Assembly: GCA_959607825.1 (NCBI GenBank)
Contig: CAUHNW010000014.1
Span: 21,140 to 85,139, forward strand
DNA length: 64,000 bases
DNA from: HGM13006 sp900757695
Lineage (GTDB): Bacteria; Bacillota; Clostridia; Oscillospirales; Oscillospiraceae
Direction of reading: 5' to 3'
Shown here: piece after piece, positions 50,765-59,886 of the stretch
How positions within the stretch are numbered: the stretch's first letter is position 1
How the letters are laid out: every line of letters starts with the position of its first letter
Program-made: the position numbers and the translations under genes
Notes under the pieces: model-generated
The model's database searches: none
What the model was told of the DNA's origin: nothing
The model's input: only the letters and a program-made list of their open reading frames with translations

Positions 50765-51229
50765 GTGTCAGTGCCTATTTATCAGGAGGAAACCCAATGT
50801 GGGATGCTTCAGGATACCACGCAGGGGCTTTATACCAGATTTAGCGGACGGCTGAAGGCGCAGGGGCTATGCCGGGTCTATGGGGTATACCCGGAGGGGG
50901 AGATATCCCTGGGGGTGCCGGTGCCGGAGGGGGACAGCCTGCGGGTGCGGGCAACACTGCCCACATCACGGCTTCCGAAGGGAAGGCTGCTGTCCGGGCG
51001 TGTTGTCTATGAGCAGGATGCATGGAGGCCTTTTCCCGGCGGGTGTATGGGCGGCGTCACCTATCCTCCGGGGCAGCGGAAGGGGAACTGCCTGCGGTTT
51101 CCATGGAAGATGGGGATGGAGCTCCCTGCCATGGAGGTTTTTTGCTTTTACCGGCTGGTACGGGAGAAGGAAAGGTCCTATCTGGAACTGCGTCTGGACC
51201 CGGAGGGGCGCCCCCTGCTGCCGGAATAG
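50765..51229 (+). CDS. Hypothetical protein
   Basis: 154 aa, soluble, rich in Gly, Arg and Pro, with beta-strand-like segments (LCRVYGVYPEGEISLGVPVPEG) and no signal or membrane helix. No family recognised. The GTG at 50765 lies four bases after GGAGGTGA, which is buried in a hairpin; a GTG at 50771 is possible. It precedes the TepA-like gene by about 100 bases and may be co-transcribed. Confidence 0.6.
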   Translation: MSVPIYQEETQCGMLQDTTQGLYTRFSGRLKAQGLCRVYGVYPEGEISLGVPVPEGDSLRVRATLPTSRLPKGRLLSGRVVYEQDAWRPFPGGCMGGVTYPPGQRKGNCLRFPWKMGMELPAMEVFCFYRLVREKERSYLELRLDPEGRPLLPE

Positions 51230-51334
51230 AGCTCCGATAAAATGGACATACTAAGGCAGCGCCGCATCAATGTTTTGGCGGACGACAGCCGATTTATGCG
51301 GTATTGCCTGAAAAGAAAGACGGAGGATCTCTCC

Positions 51335-52024
51335 ATGTCCAATGAAGCAGCAGAGCTGATCGAACAGCAAAGAGAGCAGACCATTGAGTTTGGCAGCAGT
51401 GAACTGAAAAGCCCTGAGGGCAACATTCACTGCCTGACCATCATCGGCCAGATTGAGGGCCATCAGGTGCTCCCGGAAAATACAAAGACCACCAAGTATG
51501 AGCATGTGATCCCGCAGCTGGCGGCCATTGAGGAGAGCGGCGACATTGACGGTCTGCTGATCCTCATCAACACCGTGGGGGGCGACATTGAGGCGGGGCT
51601 TGCCATTGCCGAGCTCATTGCGGGAATGAAAAAGCCAACGGTATCGCTGGTGCTGGGCGGCGGTCACTCCATTGGGGTGCCGCTGGCAGTGTGCGCCAGA
51701 AAGTCCATGATCGTGCCCACGGCCTCCATGACCATCCATCCGGTACGCATCACCGGCACGGTCATCGGTGCGCCCCAGACCTATCAGTATTTCCAGCGGA
51801 TTCAGGAGCAGATCGTGGACTTTGTCTGCAAGAATTCCCGGGTTGACCGGGAGGAGTTTACCCGGCTGATGCTGGCTCGTGACGAGTTGGCCACGGATGT
51901 GGGCAGTGTGGTGTACGGGGAAAAGGCGGTGTCCATGGGGCTCATTGACCGGCTGGGCGGCCTCAATGACGCATTGACCTGCCTCCACCGGATGATCGAC
52001 CGGCAGAAAAAGCAGCGGCAATGA
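51335..52024 (+). CDS. TepA-like ClpP-family serine protease
   Basis: 229 aa ClpP/TepA (YmfB-type) protein, without an ATPase partner nearby. Visible are LILINTVGGDIEAGLAIAELI, the nucleophile Ser in VLGGGHSIGVPLAVCA and the His of TASMTIHPVRITG. B. subtilis TepA has been linked to signal-peptide or SASP degradation; the role here is not known. ATG 51335 lies 8 bases after GGAGG; an ATG 31 codons upstream lacks a site. A T-less hairpin (52031-52057) follows. Confidence 0.85.
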   Translation: MSNEAAELIEQQREQTIEFGSSELKSPEGNIHCLTIIGQIEGHQVLPENTKTTKYEHVIPQLAAIEESGDIDGLLILINTVGGDIEAGLAIAELIAGMKKPTVSLVLGGGHSIGVPLAVCARKSMIVPTASMTIHPVRITGTVIGAPQTYQYFQRIQEQIVDFVCKNSRVDREEFTRLMLARDELATDVGSVVYGEKAVSMGLIDRLGGLNDALTCLHRMIDRQKKQRQ

Positions 52025-52030
52025 TGGATG

Positions 52031-52057
52031 AAGATCCCGGCAGAACGCCGGGATCTT
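52031..52057. repeat. Hairpin after TepA-like gene
   Basis: A perfect 11-bp stem (52031-52041 with 52047-52057), without a T-run on either side; possibly a weak or Rho-assisted terminator or an mRNA-stabilising end. Confidence 0.5.
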
Positions 52058-52150
52058 CTGCTGCAAAAAATGTGCTTTCTTTTTTGGGGAAAATGGAGTA
52101 CAATGTACGGTGATTAATTATGTGGAAAATAACCGACAGGGGGAAATCAT

Positions 52151-52594
52151 ATGACAAGAACAACGGCCAGAGAAATTGCCATGCATCTGATTTATGAGAT
52201 GGAATATCACGATGAGCTGCCCGAGGAGCTCTTTCAGAAGGTATTTCAGGAGGACTACTATCCTCGGCTGGCGGAGGAGACCGATCTCTATCAGGAAAAG
52301 CCCAATGCCCGGCAGCTTGCCTATATCGAGAACTGCGTCCGGGGCGTCTATGTAAAGAAGCAGGAGATTGACCAGATCATCGAGACCTATGCGGTGGGCT
52401 GGAAGGTCAGCCGAATCTCCAAGGTGTCGCTGGCGGTGCTGCGGCTGGCCATCTACGAGATCCTGTATGTGGAGGATGCTCCCACCGGCGCTGTCATCAA
52501 TGAGGCGGTAGAAATTGCCCGGCGCTATGAGGAAGAGGATAAGGTCTCCTTTATCAACGGCATTCTGGGCTCCTTTGCCCGTTCCAGAGAATGA
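52151..52594 (+). CDS. nusB: Transcription antitermination factor NusB
   Basis: 147 aa all-helical NusB, which acts with NusE in rRNA antitermination. It begins RTTAREIAMHLIYEMEYHD and ends with the characteristic AVLRLAIYEILYVEDAPTGAVINEAVEIARRYEEEDKVSFINGILG. GGGGGAAA precedes the ATG. The spoIIIA and asp23 genes often found upstream are absent. It overlaps the Kae1-like gene by four bases (ATGA). Confidence 0.95.
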   Translation: MTRTTAREIAMHLIYEMEYHDELPEELFQKVFQEDYYPRLAEETDLYQEKPNARQLAYIENCVRGVYVKKQEIDQIIETYAVGWKVSRISKVSLAVLRLAIYEILYVEDAPTGAVINEAVEIARRYEEEDKVSFINGILGSFARSRE

Positions 52595-53505
52595 TCGCAC
52601 TGGGGATCGACACCAGCAACTACACGACATCCGTGGCGTGGTTTGACGGAAAGCAGGGAGAAAATGCCGGGCGGCTCCTGACGGTAAAATCCGGCGCTCT
52701 GGGGCTTCGGCAGTCTGACGCCCTGTTTCAGCATGTGGTGCGTCTGCCGGAGCTGACGGAGCAGCTGTCGGATACCCTGCCCGAAGTGCCCGGTGCAGTG
52801 GGAGCCAGCGAGCGCCCAAGGCCCATTGAGGGCTCTTACATGCCATGCTTTCTGGCGGGCTGCGGCACAGGAAAGAGTATGGCCGCTGCTATGGGGTGTA
52901 CTTACCACGGATTTTCCCATCAGGAGGGCCATCTGGCGGCGGTGCTTTGGAGCGGCGGACATATGGAGCTCATGGAACAGCGGTTCCTGGCATGGCACCT
53001 GTCCGGCGGGACCACGGAGCTTTTGCTGGTGGAGCCGGGGCTGAGGCCCAAGGTCATTGGCGGTACGGAGGATCTTTCTGCCGGTCAGCTCATTGACCGG
53101 ACCGGGCAGGTGTTGGGGCTGGATTTCCCGGCGGGGAAGGCAATTGATGCACTGTCCCGGCAGGGGGAGGCGAAGCCCTATGCCATCAAGGTTCGGGATA
53201 TGCATTTTTCCCTGTCCGGTATGCAGAATAAGGCGGCGGCCATGGCGAAGGAAAGTCCGGCGAATACCGCACGGTTTGTACTGGAATGCCTGATCTATGC
53301 CATAGAAAAGGCAACGGAGCAGGCCAGAGCCGTCTATGGGCCCCTGCCTGCGGTGTTTACCGGAGGGGTATCCTCCAACCGGCTCCTGCGGGAGCGTATG
53401 GAGCCTGCCGGGGGAATCTTTGGAACCCCTGCCTGCTCAACGGACAATGCCATGGGAATCGCAGTGCTCACATGGCTGGCGGAGAATCAATCACATGGAA
53501 CATGA
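52591..53505 (+). CDS. Kae1/TsaD-like domain protein
   Basis: 304 aa ASKHA-fold protein related to TsaD (tRNA t6A synthesis) but typical of clostridial nusB-xseA loci. It has the phosphate-binding GIDTSNYTTSVA start, metal-type histidines GFSHQEGHLAA (His110, His114), LSGGTTELLLV, LSAGQLIDRTGQVLGLDFPAG and late GGVSSN. Whether it makes t6A or has another role is unknown; canonical TsaD is normally encoded elsewhere. It overlaps both neighbours. Confidence 0.85.
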   Translation: MIALGIDTSNYTTSVAWFDGKQGENAGRLLTVKSGALGLRQSDALFQHVVRLPELTEQLSDTLPEVPGAVGASERPRPIEGSYMPCFLAGCGTGKSMAAAMGCTYHGFSHQEGHLAAVLWSGGHMELMEQRFLAWHLSGGTTELLLVEPGLRPKVIGGTEDLSAGQLIDRTGQVLGLDFPAGKAIDALSRQGEAKPYAIKVRDMHFSLSGMQNKAAAMAKESPANTARFVLECLIYAIEKATEQARAVYGPLPAVFTGGVSSNRLLRERMEPAGGIFGTPACSTDNAMGIAVLTWLAENQSHGT

Positions 53506-54778
53506 ACAGCTTATATTAGAGGTCAGTCAGGTCAACAGCTATATTAAGGAAATGCTGGATACCGACGGCCTGCTGGGCGGGCTCTGCATCCGCGGAGAGC
53601 TCAGCAACTATAAAAAATATCCCTCGGGCCACCACTATTTTACCTTAAAGGACGGCCAGTCCCAGCTGAAATGCGTGATGTTCCGATCCAGCGCCATGCG
53701 CCTGCGGTTTCGCCCGGAAAATGGCATGCGGGTGCTGGCGGCGGGACGGATCACCGTATATCCACGGGACGGGGTCTATCAGCTCTACTGCGTCTCCATG
53801 ACCCCGGAGGGGGCAGGGGACCTGTCGGTGGCTTTCGAGCAGCTGAAGAAGAAGCTGACGGCAGAGGGACTCTTTGACCCAAATCATAAGAAGCCCATTC
53901 CGGCCTACCCCCATCGGATCGCTATCATTACATCCTCGGCAGGAGCCGCAGTCCACGATATGCTGCGGATCATCCGGCATCGTTATCCGCTGGCGGAGGT
54001 AAAGCTTCTTCCTGTGCGGGTACAGGGGCCGGAGGCGGCCGGGGAGATTGCGGCGGCGCTGGACTATGCCAACCGGTATCAGGTGGCGGATCTGATCATC
54101 ACCGGCCGTGGCGGCGGCTCCATGGAGGATCTCTGGGCCTTTAATGAAGAGGTCACCGCTCGGGCCATCTACCGTTCCGGAATCCCGGTGATCTCGGCGG
54201 TGGGCCATGAGCCGGATGTGACCATTTCCGACTATGTGGCGGATCTTCGGGCGGCAACGCCCTCCAACGCTGCGGAGCTGTGCACCCCGGATCAGCAGGA
54301 GCTGCGGCAAAAGATCACGGCAGATACCCAGCGCATGGCTGCGCTGCTGTCCCGGCAGATTAAGCTGTGCCGGAACCAGCTGACCCTGAGAAGCGGGGCG
54401 CGGGTGCTCCGTTCTCCGGAGCAGTATTTATCAGACCGCCGTCAGAATCTGGATGGACTGGTGGAGCGCATGGCACGGGCCATGCAGCACCGGATTTCCG
54501 GGGCAAGCGCACAGCTGGAGCTGCGGCAGCAAAAGCTGCCCGGGGCCATGGGGCAGTCGGTGAGCCGAGCTCGCAGCCGCCTTCAGGCTGCGGCAGCGGG
54601 ACTGGACGCCATGAGCCCCCTGAAGGTATTGTCCCGGGGCTACAGTATCACAGAAAACAACAGGGGGCAGGCGGTGCTGAAGGCATCGGAGCTGCATCCC
54701 GGAGACCATATTACCGTTCGGCTCCACGAAGGCACTGTGACGGCCACGGTGGAGCAGGTGAAGGAGGAACAGCCATGA
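53495..54778 (+). CDS. xseA: Exodeoxyribonuclease VII large subunit
   Basis: 427 aa catalytic subunit of ExoVII, a bidirectional single-strand DNA exonuclease. The N-terminal OB fold (VSQVNSYIKEML, LCIRGELSNYKKYPSGHHYFTLKD) is followed by the catalytic core with IAIITSSAGAAVHDML, VQGPEAAGEIAAAL, ITGRGGGSMEDLWAFNEE and VGHEPDVTISDYVADLRAATPSNAAEL, then a coiled-coil tail. ATG 53495 overlaps the upstream gene by 11 bases; its stop overlaps xseB. Confidence 0.96.
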   Translation: MEHEQLILEVSQVNSYIKEMLDTDGLLGGLCIRGELSNYKKYPSGHHYFTLKDGQSQLKCVMFRSSAMRLRFRPENGMRVLAAGRITVYPRDGVYQLYCVSMTPEGAGDLSVAFEQLKKKLTAEGLFDPNHKKPIPAYPHRIAIITSSAGAAVHDMLRIIRHRYPLAEVKLLPVRVQGPEAAGEIAAALDYANRYQVADLIITGRGGGSMEDLWAFNEEVTARAIYRSGIPVISAVGHEPDVTISDYVADLRAATPSNAAELCTPDQQELRQKITADTQRMAALLSRQIKLCRNQLTLRSGARVLRSPEQYLSDRRQNLDGLVERMARAMQHRISGASAQLELRQQKLPGAMGQSVSRARSRLQAAAAGLDAMSPLKVLSRGYSITENNRGQAVLKASELHPGDHITVRLHEGTVTATVEQVKEEQP

Positions 54779-55017
54779 GCAGAAAATCCGTTTCCTTTGA
54801 GGAATCCATGAATCGTCTGGATGAGATCGTCAAGGCCCTTGAGGCAGGTGATGTGCCGCTGGAAGAGTCCATCAAGCTCTTTGAGGAGGGCACAAAGCTG
54901 GCAGCCAAGTGCGGCACGCTGCTGGATGAGGCGGAATTGAAGGTCACGAAGCTGATGGCGGGCCCCGATGGCACGCCGGTAGAGGAGGAAGTCACCGATG
55001 AGCAGCTTTCGTCCTGA
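54775..55017 (+). CDS. xseB: Exodeoxyribonuclease VII small subunit
   Basis: 80 aa helical small subunit: SFEESMNRLDEIVKALEAGDVPLEESIKLFEEG is the family signature. ATG overlaps the xseA stop (ATGA), and the end overlaps ispA by 20 bases. AAGGAGG lies upstream. Confidence 0.96.
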   Translation: MSRKSVSFEESMNRLDEIVKALEAGDVPLEESIKLFEEGTKLAAKCGTLLDEAELKVTKLMAGPDGTPVEEEVTDEQLSS

Positions 55018-55879
55018 GCTGGAAGGGAAATGTGCACTGGTGGAGGCGTTCCTGCAAAAGCAGTTTACGGGATCTCCGCATTATCGGATTCTGCTGGAAG
55101 CCATGCGCTACAGCCTTTTGGCCGGAGGGAAACGGCTGCGGCCTGTGCTGGTGATGAGCTTTGCAGAAGCGGTGGGCGGTACTGCCGAAGCGGTGCTTCC
55201 GGCGGCTGCTGCCATTGAAATGATTCACACCTATTCTCTGATCCACGATGATCTTCCCTGTATGGACAACGACGATTACCGCCGGGGACGGCTCACCTGT
55301 CATAAGGTCTACGGAGAAGATATTGCCACGTTGGCAGGTGATGCGCTGCAATCGGCGGCATTTCACACGCTGTCTTCCACACAGGCAGACCCGGCACGGG
55401 TGCTCCGGTGTGTAGAGATCCTCTCCAGCGCCGCCGGAGAAAACGGCATGGTGGCGGGACAGATCCTCGATTTGGAGGGGGAAAAGCGTCCCTACACCGA
55501 GGAGGAGCTTCGTGAGGTGCACCGCCATAAAACCGGCGATTTGATCCGGGCTGCCTGCCAGATGGGGGCAGTTCTTGGAGGCGGTACGCCGGAGCAGGTG
55601 GAGGCCGCCGGGGAATATGCCATGGCTCTGGGCCTTGCGTTCCAGATTCGGGACGATATGCTCGATGAGATCGGCGACCAGAAGGCGCTGGGGAAGCCTG
55701 TGGGCTCGGACAGCGCCAACGGGAAAAGCACCTTTGTGACCATTCACGGTCTGGAAGCCTGCCAGCGCCTGGTGGAGCAGGAGACAGTGCGGGCGGAGCA
55801 GGCACTCCGACAGGGCGGTTTTCAGAAGACAGCGTTTCTTGAGGCGCTGTCAGAGTGGCTGGTGAGCCGGGATCACTGA
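54998..55879 (+). CDS. ispA: Polyprenyl synthetase (farnesyl diphosphate synthase)
   Basis: Short-chain isoprenyl diphosphate synthase, 293 aa, that condenses DMAPP/IPP from the MEP pathway. GGKRLRPVL is followed by the first Asp-rich motif LIHDDLPCMDND and the second FQIRDDMLDEIGD, then GKSTFVTIHG. It starts inside xseB after GAGGAAG. OLE RNA, oapA and dxs follow, the known genomic setting of OLE. Confidence 0.94.
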   Translation: MSSFRPELEGKCALVEAFLQKQFTGSPHYRILLEAMRYSLLAGGKRLRPVLVMSFAEAVGGTAEAVLPAAAAIEMIHTYSLIHDDLPCMDNDDYRRGRLTCHKVYGEDIATLAGDALQSAAFHTLSSTQADPARVLRCVEILSSAAGENGMVAGQILDLEGEKRPYTEEELREVHRHKTGDLIRAACQMGAVLGGGTPEQVEAAGEYAMALGLAFQIRDDMLDEIGDQKALGKPVGSDSANGKSTFVTIHGLEACQRLVEQETVRAEQALRQGGFQKTAFLEALSEWLVSRDH

Positions 55880-55921
55880 AAAATGATACGGTTCCATTCT
55901 GTATAAATTTTTGAATATGCA

Positions 55922-55949
55922 TTGAAATTGCAAAAAAACATGGTATAAT
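55922..55949 (+). promoter_or_regulatory. OLE RNA promoter
   Basis: TTGAAA (55922-55927), 16-base spacer, TATAAT (55944-55949) with an extended TGG. The start would fall at about 55957, just before the RNA body. Confidence 0.65.
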
Positions 55950-55969
55950 GTGATGTAATATTCACATTT

Positions 55970-56581
55970 ATGACGGCGCAGTATTCTAGTCGGAGCCTTT
56001 GATCTTTAGGGAGGGCCTAAAAATCCTCTGAAGGGCACATCGATGAAGTCCCTGGTGTCTGCTTGTTACGCCCAGTTTCGGGTGGGTGCTGGGGGTTAAG
56101 GTTTTCGGGCGGTACTCAATGGCATGAGATATTCGACCCGGATTCCGTGGAGACCTGTTCTTGTGCGTCAGCCAGCGTATCCCCTGTGGATGCCAGTGGA
56201 CTGCGTACGACTCAGGATTAAACCTGTAATGTGGTGATCGTAGCTGCGTACAGCGTAGCCTGCCTTGCGTGAGGGTGGGAGGAGAGAGGAGCTATGCACG
56301 CACGCCTGCCGGCCGCAGGTGGTGGTGATATTCTCTCAAAACCGCCGTTGCAAAAGAGGCTAAAGGATCAATCGGACCGCTGTGGAAAGCACCTAGACTG
56401 TCCTTTGGGGCAGACGGGGGATTGCAGTGCGGACTAAGTGGCAATCTGGCACCGGTACGGGCAACCTGCCGGCGCAGTTCTGAAAGGGAAACCGCTCCTG
56501 CGGCAACGGGGAGTGAACTGCGGGGAAAACCGGCCAGACCTAAGCCGTAAGATTAATCCCGTCTGCCGCCGTCATTTTTTT
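55970..56581 (+). ncRNA. ole: OLE RNA (ornate large extremophilic RNA)
   Basis: A structured RNA of about 610 nt in a 730-base gap without coding potential. The ends close as ATGACGGCG (55970-55978) with CGCCGTCAT (56567-56575), followed by TTTTTTT, which also makes a terminator. The size, the position after ispA and before a small membrane protein (OapA-like) and dxs all match the published OLE setting. Identification rests on context, length and architecture; no covariance search was possible. OLE-OapA complexes act at the membrane in stress tolerance. Confidence 0.85.
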
Positions 56582-56611
56582 AGTTGATTACATGATTTTG
56601 GAGGGTCTTGT

Positions 56612-57226
56612 TTGAAATCTGACATATCAGGTCAAAAACAGAAGAAAAAAGCCAAGAAAACGGTCAATGTCAAATGGATCGTTACCATATTCTTTGCCAC
56701 GGTTTTGATCTCCGGGGTGTTTTCCACCATATCCAATATGCTGCTGGGGCAGGCTGGGCTTGCTGCGGCCTTTATTATTCTGCTGGTCATTATTCTGATC
56801 GGCATTTTGTTTGATATCGTCGGCGTGGCGGTGACCGCTGCCGATGTAAAGCCCTTTCATTCCATGGCGGCCCATCGGGTGCCCGGGGCGCAGGATGCGC
56901 TGAAGCTGCTGAAAAACGCCGAAAAGGTATCGTCCTTCTGTAACGATGTGGTGGGTGATATCTGCGGCGTTATCTCCGGTACGGCCTCGGCCTCCATCGT
57001 CCTGCTGATCCTTTCGGGAAAGGGCAGCCTGACTACCGGTGACAGACTGCTGGAAATCGGCATGGCTGCACTGGTATCCGGTCTTACGGTGGGCGGAAAA
57101 GCCATTGGTAAGACCTTTGCTATGACCAAATCCACCACCATTGTCCACTGGGCATCGCTGGTGATCTATTATATAAAATCCGCTCCCGGGAAGCTCAAAA
57201 AGCTCCTTTCCAAGCGGAAAAACTAA
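56612..57226 (+). CDS. oapA: OLE-associated membrane protein OapA-like
   Basis: 204 aa, very basic N-terminus (GQKQKKKAKKTVNVKW) and C-terminus, with about four transmembrane helices (residues 22-45, 50-75, 120-140 and 155-175). It immediately follows OLE RNA, as OapA does in characterised genomes, where it recruits the RNA to the membrane. The basic ends fit RNA binding. The start is TTG 56612, six bases after GGAGGG. dxs follows after 12 bases. Confidence 0.82.
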   Translation: MKSDISGQKQKKKAKKTVNVKWIVTIFFATVLISGVFSTISNMLLGQAGLAAAFIILLVIILIGILFDIVGVAVTAADVKPFHSMAAHRVPGAQDALKLLKNAEKVSSFCNDVVGDICGVISGTASASIVLLILSGKGSLTTGDRLLEIGMAALVSGLTVGGKAIGKTFAMTKSTTIVHWASLVIYYIKSAPGKLKKLLSKRKN

Positions 57227-57238
57227 GGTTGTGTAATT

Positions 57239-59119
57239 TTGACTCTATTGGAACGAGCGGGAGACCGGCAGGAATTCCTGTCCTTTTCTCCCGAGGAAGA
57301 CGAAAAGCTCTGTCAGGAGATCCGCAGTTTCCTCATTGACAGCGTGTCCAAGACCGGCGGCCATCTGGCCTCCAATCTGGGCGCAGTGGAGCTGACCGTT
57401 GCACTGCATAAGGTATTTGATCCCTTTACGGATCGGATCGTTTTTGATGTAGGCCATCAGTCCTATGTACATAAGCTGCTGACCGGCAGAATGGCGGGCT
57501 TTGATCATCTCCGGCAGTTTGGCGGGATGGCCGGGTTCCCGCGGCCCAATGAATCGGAGGCGGACGCTTTTGTAGGCGGCCATGCCTCCAATTCTGTGTC
57601 TGCGGGGCTGGGCATCGCCCGGGCACGGACGCTGATGGGCGGGCACTACAGCGTGGTGTCCGTGATCGGGGACGGCGCACTCACCGGCGGCCTTGCCTAT
57701 GAGGGACTCAATGATGCGGGACAGAGCCGGGAGCCCCTGATCGTGGTGCTCAACGACAACGGCATGTCCATCCAGCCTAATGTGGGCGGCATTGCGAAGT
57801 TTCTGGCCCGGCAGCGGCTGAAGCCCTCTTACTTCAACTGCAAGCGGGTGTTTCACGCAGTGACCAATACCGTGCCCGGGGGTAAGGCCGTCTATCGGGT
57901 GGTTCACCGGGTAAAAAACTGGATGAAGAACGCCCTGATCGGCAGCAATATGTTTGACGAAATGGGCTTTACCTATCTGGGCCCTGTAGATGGCCACGAC
58001 ATTCCCAAGCTGGTGTACCTGCTGGAACAGGCCAAGAGCCTTAACTGCCCGGTGATGCTCCATGTGACCACCACCAAGGGCAGGGGCTACAGCTATGCGG
58101 AGGAGAATCCGGACGAATACCATGGCGTATCTGCCTTTGACGTGCAGTCCGGCTGCTCCGGAGGCAGCTCCAAGGAGACCTTTTCCTCTGCCTTTGGCAA
58201 GACCATGTGCGCCATGGCCAATGAGGACTGGCACATCTGTGCCGTTACGGCGGCCATGGAGCAGGGGACGGGTCTGACCCAGTTTGCCCATGATTTCCCC
58301 AAGCATTTCTTTGATGTGGGCATTGCCGAGGGACATGCGGTGACCATGGCCAGCGGCCTTGCCAAGCAGGGCATGCTGCCGGTGGTGGCGGTGTACTCTA
58401 CCTTCTTGCAGCGTGCCTATGATATGATGATCCACGACACGGCCATTGCGAATCTCCATGTGGTGTTTGCAGTGGATCGGGCAGGACTGGTGGGGGCCGA
58501 CGGCGAGACCCATCACGGTGTGTTTGACGTGAGCTATCTGCGCACGGTGCCGCATATGTCGGTTTTTGCGCCCGCCTCCACTGAGGAGCTGCGGAAGACC
58601 ATGTACCATGCGGTATATGAGGTAGAGGGCCCTGTGGCTGTCCGGTATCCCCGGGGCGGAAATGACGGTTATATGGACTGCAATCTGGAGGATCTGGTGC
58701 TCTGGGAGGGAACCGACGCTACGCTGGTCTGCTATGGGGCCATGGTGGGGGAGGCCCTGCGGGCCGCAAACCTGCTGGAGCGGCAGGGGATTTCGCTGGA
58801 GATCGTAAAGCTCTGGCAGCTGGCACCTCTGGATCTATCCAAAGTATCCGCCTCGGTCCAAAAGACCCGCCGTCTGATCGTATTGGAAGAGGACGTCCGT
58901 CAGGGCTGCCTTGGTCAGGAGATTCTGGCGGGACTTGCACAGGAAAATATACTGCCGGAGCAGGCCCGGCTGATGAATCTGGGAGACGGATTTGTGACCC
59001 ATGGAGCCGTTGCACAGCTGAGAAAGGCATGGGGCATTGATGCCGCAGCCGTCTGTGAAACCGTAAAGGAGCTGATAGGCCATGAAGAAAGAAAGACTGG
59101 ATCTGATCCTTCAAAATAA
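57239..59119 (+). CDS. dxs: 1-deoxy-D-xylulose-5-phosphate synthase
   Basis: Thiamine-diphosphate enzyme that opens the MEP pathway from pyruvate and glyceraldehyde 3-phosphate. The 626 residues contain SKTGGHLASNLGAVELTVALHKVFD, the TPP motif GDGALTGGLAYEGLNDAG...LNDNGMSI, HVTTTKGRGY, the transketolase-like DVGIAEGHAVTMASGLA and a C-terminal domain. The start is TTG with only a weak AAGG about 11 bases upstream, so it may depend on coupling to oapA. It overlaps tlyA by 38 bases. Confidence 0.96.
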   Translation: MTLLERAGDRQEFLSFSPEEDEKLCQEIRSFLIDSVSKTGGHLASNLGAVELTVALHKVFDPFTDRIVFDVGHQSYVHKLLTGRMAGFDHLRQFGGMAGFPRPNESEADAFVGGHASNSVSAGLGIARARTLMGGHYSVVSVIGDGALTGGLAYEGLNDAGQSREPLIVVLNDNGMSIQPNVGGIAKFLARQRLKPSYFNCKRVFHAVTNTVPGGKAVYRVVHRVKNWMKNALIGSNMFDEMGFTYLGPVDGHDIPKLVYLLEQAKSLNCPVMLHVTTTKGRGYSYAEENPDEYHGVSAFDVQSGCSGGSSKETFSSAFGKTMCAMANEDWHICAVTAAMEQGTGLTQFAHDFPKHFFDVGIAEGHAVTMASGLAKQGMLPVVAVYSTFLQRAYDMMIHDTAIANLHVVFAVDRAGLVGADGETHHGVFDVSYLRTVPHMSVFAPASTEELRKTMYHAVYEVEGPVAVRYPRGGNDGYMDCNLEDLVLWEGTDATLVCYGAMVGEALRAANLLERQGISLEIVKLWQLAPLDLSKVSASVQKTRRLIVLEEDVRQGCLGQEILAGLAQENILPEQARLMNLGDGFVTHGAVAQLRKAWGIDAAAVCETVKELIGHEERKTGSDPSK

Positions 59120-59882
59120 GGGGCTGGCGGAAAGCCGCTCCAAGGCGCAGGCCATCATTATGGAGGGGCTGGTATTTGTTGCCGGTCAGCGGGTGGACAA
59201 GCCCGGGACGCCTGTGGATCCCAATGCGGAGATCGAGGTTCGGGGCAAGCTGTGCCCCTATGTGAGCCGGGGCGGCTTAAAGCTGGAAAAGGCCCTGAGC
59301 TTCTTCGGGGTGGTGCCGGAGGGCTATGTTTGCAGCGATTCCGGTGCATCCACCGGCGGCTTTACCGACTGTCTGCTCCAGCAGGGGGCAAAGAAGGTCT
59401 TTGCCATTGATGTGGGATACGGACAGCTGGCGTGGAAGATCCGGGAGGATCCCAGAGTTGTGGTTATGGAGCGCACCAATATTCGCAATGTGACCCCGAA
59501 GGACATTGGCGAGCCCTTGGATCTTTCTGTGGTGGACGTGAGCTTTATTTCGCTGAAGCTGGTTTTGCCGGTGATCCGCAGTCTGCTGAAGCCCACCGGA
59601 CAGGTGCTGTGCCTGATTAAGCCCCAGTTTGAAGCAGGGAAAGAGAAGGTTGGGAAAAAGGGCGTTGTCCGGGAGCTGTCTACCCATATTGAGGTGCTGG
59701 AGAACTTCCTGTCTCTGGCCCGGGAGCTTGGGTTTACGGTAGAAAACCTGACCTATTCCCCGGTAAAGGGGCCTGAGGGGAATATTGAATTTTTGGGGCA
59801 TCTGTGCATGGAGCCGGTGGAGCCCAAAGAATTTACGGCGGAAGGGGTCGCAAAGGAGGCCCATGAAGCACTGAAGGGGTGA
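59082..59882 (+). CDS. tlyA: TlyA-family rRNA 2'-O-methyltransferase/hemolysin-like protein
   Basis: 266 aa. An N-terminal S4 RNA-binding domain (ERLDLILQNKGLAESRSKAQ, residues 4-65) and an FtsJ/RrmJ methyltransferase domain with SDSGASTGGFTDCLLQQGA and VFAIDVGYGQL are present. Relatives methylate 16S and 23S rRNA. ATG 59082 lies within the dxs end after AAGGAGC. nadK follows after four bases. Confidence 0.93.
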   Translation: MKKERLDLILQNKGLAESRSKAQAIIMEGLVFVAGQRVDKPGTPVDPNAEIEVRGKLCPYVSRGGLKLEKALSFFGVVPEGYVCSDSGASTGGFTDCLLQQGAKKVFAIDVGYGQLAWKIREDPRVVVMERTNIRNVTPKDIGEPLDLSVVDVSFISLKLVLPVIRSLLKPTGQVLCLIKPQFEAGKEKVGKKGVVRELSTHIEVLENFLSLARELGFTVENLTYSPVKGPEGNIEFLGHLCMEPVEPKEFTAEGVAKEAHEALKG

Positions 59883-59886
59883 GGAC

